In this document: positions 1 through 6,450 of the stretch, one piece after another
Layout: the number at the start of each line of letters is the position of its first letter
How positions within the stretch are numbered: the stretch's first letter is position 1
Source: Poteriospumella lacustris
Lineage: Eukaryota; Sar; Chrysophyceae; Chromulinales; Dinobryaceae
Assembly (NCBI GenBank): GCA_008000375.1
Contig: SMOI01000377.1
Coordinates: forward strand, 1 to 29,148
Length of the DNA stretch: 29,148 nt
Reading direction: 5' to 3'
Program-made: the position numbers and the translations under genes
Notes under the pieces: generated by a model
Told to the model about the DNA's origin: nothing
What the model saw: only the letters and a program-made list of their open reading frames with translations
Database searches by the model: none

Positions 1-90
1 CTGCGAAGGCTGACATGTGTTATCTCGCCAACAGCTATCCAAATAGCAATATGGTAGTGTCGGAACGTGGTCTCGTGGCTCGTAGCTCTG

Positions 91-143
91 CGTCGTTGTC
101 TTCGTCGTCGTCGAAAGAGTTCTCACCGCGTCGTCGTCGTCGT
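91..143. repeat. CGT/TCG trinucleotide-rich tract
   Basis: Two runs of CGT/TCG triplets (about 91-113 and 129-143) are separated by a short unrelated stretch. Simple sequence with no convincing gene over it; the short open frames here differ between strands and show no domain. Confidence 0.6.
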
Positions 144-190
144 GCCTCCTCTGTGCATGTCTGGGATCTGGGAGTTAGGTCGACGATCAC

Positions 191-230
191 TGTCACTTGT
201 CGTGAACCGAACAAACGACGACAAGCGACA
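191..230. promoter_or_regulatory. 13-bp inverted repeat, unit 1 upstream flank
   Basis: Arms TGTCACTTGTCGT (191-203) and ACGACAAGCGACA (218-230) are complementary except for one base and enclose a 14-base loop. The same element recurs at 2895-2934 and 4031-4083, each time upstream of a copy of the same gene unit. That makes it a candidate palindromic operator or promoter element of this family. Function is inferred only from position and conservation. Confidence 0.55.
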
Positions 231-270
231 CCCGTTGACCTCTCGGCAACGGGAGAGAGAAGAGACCTCC

Positions 271-341
271 GAGGTCCAAGGCCAAAGGTCAAAGGTCCAC
301 GGTCAAACGTCCAAGGTCAAACGTACAAGGTCAAAGGTCCA
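271..341. repeat. Degenerate GGTCAA/GGTCCA tandem repeat, unit 1
   Basis: About ten imperfect copies of a 7-10 base word of the form AAGGTCCA/AAGGTCAA. A cleaner version lies at 2988-3081 at the equivalent place in unit 2; unit 3 lacks it. It sits between the palindromic element and the start of the gene-derived part, so it is a 5'-flank minisatellite of this repeat family. Confidence 0.65.
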
Positions 342-516
342 ACGAACTCGACACCTTCCTGTGGGTCTTTTCACAAACGAAAGGTCAATCCCAATGAGAA
401 CTCTTGGTGCGCCAACACTACACCACGTTGACCTGGGATCTCGGACCTCCTCTGGCTGAGAACAGAGAATGAGATCAAACCAACGCGACACTTTCCTCCT
501 CCTTTTCATAAACCTA

Positions 517-949
517 ATTCATCTGGCTCCAATTTCGTGGTCTCCCCCAAAACGGTATCCCCAATCCCTCTGGACATCACACATCGATGTTGATCTCTCA
601 CTTGCAGCAGTATCCCCGCTGCAGCACTCTCGTGCAGGTGCGAGGGTAGTTCAAAGAACAGCACTTTGCCGTTCACCAGACTATGGTGGCACCATTTGTC
701 CTTGGTCATCTTCGCCGTTGTCCAGGAGTTTATCATGCTCTGCTGCGGTACAGTCCCCAGGCGGCAGAGTACGAAAAGCTAGTGGAAAACGGCGAAGGTG
801 TTCAAGGCAAATGGTGCCACCATCGTCGGGCGAATGACAAAGTGCAGATGTTTGACCTACCCTTGAAACGACACGAGAGTGCTGCAGCAGGAATATTGCC
901 ACAATTGAGAGATCAACACCAATGCACAATACATCGATGCGTGATGTCC
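517..949. repeat. Fold-back inverted repeat made of nuclease-gene fragments (unit 1 hairpin)
   Basis: An antisense arm (572-746) and a sense arm (761-949) are complementary over about 175-190 bp with roughly 80% identity by eye, separated by only about 14 bases (747-760). Read on the minus strand, the left arm encodes a diverged copy of the middle of the intact gene at 4259-5520 (around NGEG, KWCHH, LHESAAAGIL, RDQHRCVMS). It extends to about 517, through the counterpart of the TKLEPDE segment. The right arm encodes the same segment on the plus strand. The antisense arm starts directly after the conserved flank ending CATAAACC near 514. A transcript from that flank would fold into a long hairpin. 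Confidence 0.85.
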
Positions 950-985
950 GATGGGAGCGATGGCATCAACGACGATTTCATCTGA
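761..985 (+). pseudogene. Internally deleted copy of the Uma2-like nuclease gene (unit 1 sense arm)
   Basis: The plus strand reads as a relative of the protein of the gene at 4259-5520, beginning near its Gly-Tyr-Asp-Lys-Leu segment and running to the CVMS motif. It then jumps to the family's last residues (INDDFI and stop; the intact gene ends IKDDFI). All of the segment carrying the predicted catalytic Asp and Glu is missing. The stop and the following 3' flank match the intact unit. It is a remnant and also the sense arm of the unit 1 hairpin. Confidence 0.75.
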
Positions 986-1355
986 CAGTTTGGGCAATTG
1001 TAGTGTTGCTATACTGCGCGTAGTATACAGCAACCCTGTAACGTTATACATGTAAATATCCGTTGAATACCCTACTCTGCAGACAAACACAATGCACGCA
1101 ACGCCTGTTTACGTGCATTCCTCCAACCACAACCAACATGCTGGCACTGCCGGGTGAGTCAACTCGGGCAGTCGGGCAGCGGCAAGACGCAAATGGTGCT
1201 GAGCCACCTCGTGTGAGGACCAGAAGTGTGCCGTCACCCGGGTGGTCCTCTGCACCGCCACGACCGAGGACCCCCTGTACACGCACTTGACGGATCGGCT
1301 GTTGTACAAGCGAGAGCTGCACAACCCCGGCGAGTTGCCCGACGCGTCAAGAGTT
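986..1355 (+). repeat. Conserved 3' flank of unit 1 with P-loop ATPase relic
   Basis: This stretch aligns with 5521-5880 (unit 3) and 3512-3790 (unit 2), starting right after the nuclease-gene stop. At 1166-1189 one frame reads GQSGSGKT, a Walker A motif. About 30 bases downstream the frame breaks, and the continuing sense passes to another frame (a segment with VVLCTAT, then EDPLY). The pattern resembles the start of an A32-like/FtsK-HerA-type packaging ATPase as found in Polinton-like elements and large DNA viruses of protists. It is too short and broken for a firm family call. It could also be unrelated P-loop NTPase sequence caught in the repeat. Confidence 0.45.
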
Positions 1356-1710
1356 TTGGATTTCCACTTCTGCGACGAAGACGCTCGCTGTGACGCGTCC
1401 GACCGCTTCGACTTCGGACCCTGCGGCGTCGCGGACAGCGGCCGCTCCTTCGATGCGGTCGAGGCGGCCGTCGTCGCGACGAGCGACAAAGTGGCCGTGA
1501 GACTCAGCGGGGGTTCTTCTTGTCCTTCTCGCGGGGAAGAGCGCCTGACTCCAGGAGCGCGGTGGATGCACGCGCGATCATGCCCTGCTGCCTGCTGCAC
1601 CTGCCCCCCGTACTGCATTAGCTGGGTCTCCCGCCGCAGCAGCTTCTCCTTCGTGTTCAGCTGATGCACGTCGTTCTCCAGACATCCTCCAAGGCGATTC
1701 CAACTACCTC
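1350..1710 (-). pseudogene. GC-rich coiled-coil gene fragment, function unknown
   Basis: GC content rises abruptly between about 1350 and 1670. On the minus strand an open frame (1109-1669 region) starts with a leucine-zipper-like heptad segment (reading around HQLNTKEKLLRRETQL), then passes into a Ser/Ala/Lys-rich stretch. Codon use is GC3-rich like the housekeeping genes at 6451-14745, unlike its surroundings. No full gene structure is visible. Most likely a fragment of a host gene captured into the repeat; it could be a short real exon. Confidence 0.3.
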
Positions 1711-2010
1711 ACGGGGACATTGTCGTTCTCATTACGTCATTGTCTCATGCTTGAGCAGCTCTCGGTCTATCAGAGCATCTAGTCGGGTACATTTCCCGAG
1801 TGTCTGATCCAGCTGTCCAATCGCGGCAGTTTGGAGGTCTTCGCTAATTCGATGACAGACACGCTACCGCCGTCGATTGGCAACATGACATCCTTGCAAC
1901 TCTTCGATGTTCGCGATACTCGCTTCGCGGGAGCGCCGCCTCTGTCTCTGCAAGGCCTGTTACCCTTGGAAAACGTCTATTTAGATGGGAATCTCGGCCA
2001 CATTGTTCTC
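1681..2010 (+). pseudogene. Leucine-rich-repeat protein relic
   Basis: One frame reads successive LRR units of the plant/receptor type (YLTGTLSFSL, then a LEQL unit, then LPPSIGNMTSLQLFDV, then LPLENVYLDGN), each about 24 residues apart. An in-frame TAG near 1780 splits them. The open part from the ATG at 1831 ends at 2049 and is only 72 residues. There is no signal peptide or membrane segment. It is a broken piece of a larger LRR gene. Confidence 0.6.
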
Positions 2011-2126
2011 GGCGACCGTGGGTGGCGCCGATATGTAGAACCATTGTAATTTGAAGGACGTGATTGTTGATCAAACAGACGATGGCGACATCTATTTGCA
2101 GTTTGTTACATGTATCGATGGCATTG

Positions 2127-2765
2127 TTATGGTCGACTAATAGCGAAAGCATTACTTCTGTAGTCAGTCGCCACTGTGAGTTGACCGCGGATAAAGAAGT
2201 CTTGGCCAAGAAGGTCAACATTTTCGAAGTGGCCGTGACTCTCTGACACCCAAATGCAAATGTCATGTACCCACACCATTCCGACTCCTCGTGGGGGATT
2301 CACCAAAGGAAATAAAGCGCAGAAGGTGTCACGTCGTAGGAAACTATGGGGGCTCGCGGTATCGTATAGAAAATTGACCACAAGCTCGGCACCATGCTCG
2401 GATGGTTTCACCGGTAAGGAAACAAACATTCGAGCTGCGCTGCTGCCATAAATGCATCCATGGAAGGGAAACGGCATAGGGCGTTCACACGCTTGTAATC
2501 GTTGATAGCCAAGTAGTTCCCCGATGTTGTCCAAATCGGCCTCCGAAACATCATCGATAATAACATCGTATTTTCTCGCCTGCGGAATAGAAATTAGATC
2601 TGTCTTGCTGACAATCTTGTTGAATAACTCGACACTGATGGGCAACAAGTCGGGCGGTATTTCTTCAACTCTCTCCATGATTTTCTGCTTCGTTCCAGGT
2701 GCCAACTTTTTGACCCAGACTTTCGCCTCTTCTTCGCCAAAAAGTTCCTCTACAATTTTATCCAT
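2127..2765 (-). CDS. Retropepsin-like aspartic protease domain protein
   Basis: 212 residues from the first ATG (2765; A at -3). The open frame continues upstream to about 2825 only from a non-ATG codon. The N-terminal 90 residues are charged and helical with no domain I recognise. The C-terminal half has the retropepsin layout: hydrophobic strand then DTAS (residues 135-138, in the place of the usual D-T/S-G-A/S), then a strand-rich region, then LLGQDFF (about 185-191), matching the ILGxDF/L motif that closes retroviral and Ddi1-type pepsins. Such a protein would act as a homodimeric aspartyl protease. It could be a domesticated Gag-Pol piece or a cellular single-domain protease. The Gly-to-Ala change in the catalytic triad is unusual. 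No reverse transcriptase or integrase is seen beside it. Flanked by an LRR relic and the unit 2 repeat. Fold call moderate, activity uncertain. Confidence 0.6.
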   Translation of the reverse strand: MDKIVEELFGEEEAKVWVKKLAPGTKQKIMERVEEIPPDLLPISVELFNKIVSKTDLISIPQARKYDVIIDDVSEADLDNIGELLGYQRLQACERPMPFPFHGCIYGSSAARMFVSLPVKPSEHGAELVVNFLYDTASPHSFLRRDTFCALFPLVNPPRGVGMVWVHDICIWVSESHGHFENVDLLGQDFFIRGQLTVATDYRSNAFAISRP

Positions 2766-2894
2766 CGTGATAACTGGTATAGAGTTGGTGAAAAAAGACT
2801 TTTGAAACGATGTGCTCCAATCCACTTTCGAAAATTAGAAAGTGAAGAAGAGGGCTTGACCAAATCTGCTGCTGGCACATAATGTCCACACTTC

Positions 2895-2934
2895 TGTCAC
2901 TTGTCGTGAACCAAACAAACAACGACAAGCGACA
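2895..2934. promoter_or_regulatory. 13-bp inverted repeat, unit 2 upstream flank
   Basis: Arms 2895-2907 and 2922-2934, the same sequence as at 191-230 and with the same single mismatch. It is followed by the same CCGTTGACCTCTCG segment and the GGTCAA-type minisatellite. Confidence 0.55.
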
Positions 2935-2987
2935 CCCGTTGACCTCTCGACCACTCGGCCACAGGCAGACAGGAGAAAGAGACGTCC

Positions 2988-3081
2988 GAGGTCCAAGGCC
3001 CAAGGTGCAAGGTCAAGGTCCAAGGTCCAAGGTCCAAGGTGCAAGGTCAAGGCCCAAGGTCCAAGGTCAAGGTCCAAGATC
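2988..3081. repeat. GGTCAAGGTCCA-type tandem repeat, unit 2
   Basis: About twelve near-perfect copies of a word (CAAGGTC/CCAAGGT) in register, more regular than the related array at 271-341. It lies at the same position relative to the palindromic element. Confidence 0.75.
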
Positions 3082-3144
3082 CATATATCTTCACAAACCA
3101 AAGGTCAATCCTAACGAGAACTCTTTGTGCGTCAACACTACACA

Positions 3145-3511
3145 TGTCAGATGAATGCCATCAACACTTCACCTGGTCTCTAATGCCGGCCTTCACTCCA
3201 CTTCATTCAAGTCCACGACAAATATTTCATCGTTCTCTGTTGTGCTTTGTCATAGCCTCACCACAACAGCTCGCCGTCGATTTGCAGTTGAAACTCCTCC
3301 AGCTCTGGCAGTTCACAAACCACTTCCGGGTCCAGTCACTGGTGGTTTGTGACCCGCTGCAGCTGGAAGAGCTTCGGCTACAAATCGATGGGGAGCTGCT
3401 GTGGCGTGGTTATGACCTGGCAGCCCGTACACGTATCGCAGCCAACAATGAGATGTCGGTCGTGGATCTGTTTAAAGCGAAGGCCTCAGTCAAAGATCAT
3501 TTCATTAGGCA
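3145..3511. repeat. Fold-back inverted repeat made of the nuclease gene's 3' end (unit 2 hairpin)
   Basis: The left arm (3145-3327) is the reverse complement of the 3' end of the nuclease gene, beginning exactly at its stop-codon region (TGTCAG at 3145-3150 = reverse complement of CTGACA). The right arm (about 3337-3511) is the same gene end in sense orientation. Both encode the LQIDGELLW segment. The spacer is about 10 bases. The arms correspond to about 5347-5523 of the intact gene. The sense arm ends in the family's last residues and runs into the conserved 3' flank. Confidence 0.85.
3337..3505 (+). pseudogene. 3'-end fragment of the Uma2-like nuclease gene (unit 2 sense arm)
   Basis: The plus strand encodes a diverged form of the last 58 or so residues of the protein of 4259-5520 (VVCD, then LQIDGELLWRGYD, AANNE, VVDLF). 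The final stop region is altered (TTCATTAGGC where the intact gene has TTTATCTGAC), so the frame runs on for about 80 bases into the flank. No promoter-proximal part or nuclease core is present. Confidence 0.75.
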
Positions 3512-3790
3512 GTTTAGGCAAGTGTCGTGTTGCTATGGCGCACGTAGTGTACAGCTACAATGTAAAGGTACACGAGTAATTATCCGTTGAATACCCTACA
3601 CTATGGACCATTATAGTGCACGCAACGCCTGTATACGTGCATTCATCCAACCAACACTGCCGGGTGTCGGCAGCTGAATGACGCAAATGGAGCTGAGTCA
3701 CCTTGCGCGAGGACCAGAAGTGTACCGTCCACCGGGTGGTCATCTGTACCGCCAAGACCGAGGAGCCCTTGTACCGAGGAGCGTGTGGCG
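3512..3790 (+). repeat. Conserved 3' flank of unit 2 (degraded P-loop relic)
   Basis: Aligns with 986-1280 and 5521-5780. The Walker A segment is worn out by small changes (around 3664-3690), but the following ACGCAAATGGAGCTGAGTCA and GACCAGAAGTGTACCGTC segments remain. The next 160 bases (3790-3960) are a C-rich, proline/glycine-coding low-complexity stretch with a run of 15 C around 3898-3910. Confidence 0.6.
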
Positions 3791-4030
3791 CTGATGGCGC
3801 AACGCCTCGCTGCGCGCCGAGCCAAGAGTGCCCCGTCGCCCCCACCCCCACACCCATCGCTTCCGCCGCTACCGCCGCCGGTCGCCCCACCCCACACCCC
3901 CCCCCCCCCGATCAGCGCAAACACTGCATCCATCATCGCACGCCTCGGACAGGGCAGGGCAACGCACAGCGATGTTCGTCAATCTGGAATCGATTGTGCC
4001 ACACGATGATGATGACGACGCATCCCCCGC

Positions 4031-4083
4031 TGTCGCTTGTCGTGTCGTGCGGCTTGTCGCGAACCAAACGACGACAAGCGACA
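4031..4083. promoter_or_regulatory. Perfect 13-bp inverted repeat upstream of the intact nuclease gene
   Basis: Arms TGTCGCTTGTCGT (4031-4043) and ACGACAAGCGACA (4071-4083) are perfectly complementary, with 27 bases between them. It lies about 175 bases upstream of the proposed ATG at 4259. The stretch AACGCGACACTTTCCTGCTCCTTTTCATAAACC (about 4134-4166) is also shared with unit 1 (481-513), which supports a common promoter region. Confidence 0.55.
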
Positions 4084-4258
4084 CACCTTGGCCGTTGACA
4101 TTTGAACGCCCGAAGCGAACAGAACCTCCAACAAACGCGACACTTTCCTGCTCCTTTTCATAAACCAAACGCCAATCAAAAGAGCAACACTCTTTCATTC
4201 ACAACGTCAACGTCGTTTCAAAGCAAGTGCGCACCCGATATATTCACCTCAGATAAGC

Positions 4259-5520
4259 ATGTCAGAGTTTGGTGTCGCACCCGCCGCAAAGCGCGCAAGG
4301 GTGGTGGATAATCAACAACGCATTGTGGTACGACTTCGACCGTCTGCAGAACATTGCTTTCGTTGAATGAAGGTCGTTTTTCCGACTACGCACAGGCTCC
4401 ATACACAGGTGCCAAAACCAATGGCGAGCAGACCCTTCACAGAAATGTTGAGTTGAGGGAAATGTCCCCTCAAGACCTCTCGTTCATTTCCAGCTCGTCA
4501 GAAGAGTCGCTGCTCGGCGAATCGCTAGTGATGGAAGGCGCCGTTGACGCCAACGTATCTTCTGCTGGCCCTGGAGAAGCTGTCGTAGCTGTTGCTGTGC
4601 CTAGTCAGAGTTCCGATGAGGACGATGAGACGATCCACGAAGATGTGGCATCGATCAAAGTAGCAAGAGCGTTGTTGGAGAACACCCATCCAAAGCAAAC
4701 AGTGGTGGAATTGGCTGGACATTACACCATACAAGGGTATGACAAGCTCTTTGGTAACGGCGAAGGTTCGCAAGGCAAATGGTGCCACCATCGTCTGGTG
4801 AGTGGCAAGGTTCAGTTGTTTGAGCTGCCCTCGCACCTGCACGAGAGTGCTGCAGCAGGGATACTGTTGCAATTGAGAGATCAGCATCGATGCGTGATGT
4901 CCAAAGGGAGTGGGGATATCGTTATTGACGAGACCACGAAACTGGAGCCAGATGAGTCGATCTACATATCCAAGGCCAATGAACCCAGACCGGGCGCTGT
5001 GGACGCCAGAGGAAACCGTCTACCGAAGATAGTTGTGGAAGTATCACACTCCGAACTCTGTAGCAGCATTGGCAGTTTGCCAACGCGGTATTTCTCGGTA
5101 GGCGGAGAGGAGGGAATCCAAGGTGTGATTCTCGTCTTCATTCGTCATGCTGACCCACCTGTCGAGGGCCGATACCAAATGGTGGCGCTCTTGTACGACT
5201 ATCGAGCCGATCGAGACGCTGCAGGGTATCCGGTGCCGTCGGCGGCCATCAGCTTTGGAGACTATTTGCATGGCAACACGAAGACAGCGATTGCTGAGCA
5301 TTGTCGAGTGCCGGAGGGACTCTGGACGGGGGCCCTGGGAGTGCAGCCGGAGGTGGTTTGTGACCGGCCAGAGCTGGAGCCGTTCCAGCTCCAGATCGAC
5401 GGAGAGCTGTTGTGGCGTGGTTATGACCCAGCAGCTCGTGCGCGTCTCGCCGCGAACAACGAGGCGTTTGTCGTGGATTTGTTTGAACTAAAGGCCGGCA
5501 TCAAAGACGACTTTATCTGA
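4259..5520 (+). CDS. Uma2-like PD-(D/E)XK nuclease-fold protein with N-terminal NLS
   Basis: Proposed structure: exon 1 4259-4327, intron 4328-4395 (68 bp, GTACG...CACAG), exon 2 4396-5520, giving 397 residues in one frame. The ATG at 4259 is the only good start; the downstream frame alone opens at a TTG. Residues 1-20 carry a basic patch (PAAKRAR) typical of a nuclear localisation signal. Then follows a Ser/Asp/Glu-rich linker (about 50-110). The core at about 195-265 has the Uma2/DUF820 order: LEPD (Asp209), a spacer, then IVVEVS (Glu238), then a Tyr-rich strand. The C-terminal 100 residues are family-specific. I infer a nuclear DNA-acting nuclease or nuclease-derived protein of the effector type. 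The ExK lysine is not in the classical place, as in other Uma2 proteins, so activity is uncertain. It is the only intact copy of three. Confidence 0.65.
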
Positions 5521-5880
5521 CAGGTTGGGCAAGTGTAGTGTTGCTATAGTGCGCATAGTGTGCAGCTACACTGTAAAGGTACACGTGTAAATATCCGTTG
5601 AACACCCTACTCTGCAGACAAACACAAAGCTAACAACGTCTGTTTACGTGCATTCCTCCAACCACAACCAACATGCTGGCACTGTCGGGTGTGTCAACTC
5701 GGTCAGTCGAGCAGCGGCAAGACGCAAGTGGAGCTGAGCCACCTCGCGGGAGGACCAGAATGTATTGTACGGCACTCGCGGGAGGAGTGCCGTACAATAC
5801 ACGCACTTGAAGAATCAGCTGTTGTACAAGCGAGAGTTGCACACCCCCGGCGAGTTGCCCGACGCGTCGACCAGATCGCG
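5521..5880 (+). repeat. Conserved 3' flank of unit 3 with P-loop relic
   Basis: Begins at the stop of the nuclease gene and matches 986-1345. At 5701-5724 one frame reads GQSSSGKT (Walker A with a Gly-to-Ser change), inside an open frame from 5689 to 6078 that loses similarity after a local fold-back at 5761-5801. It is an ATPase relic as in unit 1. Confidence 0.5.
5761..5801. repeat. Perfect 17-bp hairpin inserted in the unit 3 flank
   Basis: TGTATTGTACGGCACTC (5761-5777) and its exact reverse complement (5785-5801) flank the 7-base loop GCGGGAG. In units 1 and 2 the corresponding place has ordinary unique sequence, so this is a small local inverted duplication. It is not followed by a T run, so it is not a bacterial-type terminator. 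Confidence 0.9.
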
Positions 5881-6450
5881 CCCCGTACACTCAATACGTG
5901 TGACACCATCTTTCTCTTTCGCGATGTCCCCCCCTCCGCCGCCGTTTCTCACGGGACCCATCGTAACTACTGTACGTCGACCTCAGCAACCCGCACGAGG
6001 CGATCCGCTGATCTCAGCACCACGCCCTGGTGCAGGAGCAACCAGTCGCAGCGGGAGCGCGTCTGCACACGTGATTGAAGGAGGCAAGTGCGAGCTGCAC
6101 ACCCCCCGGGGGAGCTGCTCTACGCGTAGCTCTGGTCGTCCCCAATACACCCAAACAGAGCGACAACAGCTTTCTCATCCCTAACTAAACAGTTGCTTAT
6201 TCGCAAGCATCTCTTCGTCTCAGTCTCATTCACGAGTGGGTCTCTCATCCCGACGGGTACATAACGACGGGTGCGGGGTGCGTTGTTGGGTCTCTGTAAC
6301 AATCCTAAACCAACACAGATCCCCACTACTTCTGGAATCTATGAGAGACCGCCTTGCGTTAGTTGTTTGTCCGTCGGTGATGATTGGCGGCTGGCGGAAC
6401 GAGGACCGAGGACGCTTCGGAGGGGTCCTCGTTTTGCCCACGGCCATTTG
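5881..6450. other. Intergenic stretch before the polymerase gene
   Basis: The end of the unit 3 flank passes into sequence without a recognisable gene. A frame in phase with the polymerase is open from 6271, but it contains no ATG before 6451 and its composition is that of the flank. The promoter of the polymerase gene must lie here; no clear TATA element is visible. Confidence 0.5.

Noticed and set aside
271-341. GGTCAA-type arrays considered as a CRISPR array
   Set aside because: Repeat words are 7-10 bases and contiguous, with no unique spacers of constant length, and the DNA is eukaryotic.
506-736. A 76-residue minus-strand frame resembling the nuclease middle part
   Set aside because: It is the antisense arm of the unit 1 hairpin; it lacks start context, N-terminus and the catalytic Glu region.
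3039-3590. A 183-residue plus-strand frame starting before the unit 2 hairpin
   Set aside because: Its first half is the reverse-complement arm read by chance and its second half the sense arm; it is an inverted repeat, not a gene.
5761-5801. Perfect hairpin considered as a transcription terminator
   Set aside because: No T run follows and the context is eukaryotic; it is better explained as a local inverted duplication.
6271-6450. N-terminal extension of the polymerase frame
   Set aside because: It has no ATG (opens with GTG) and the composition of the repeat flank; the first ATG is at 6451.
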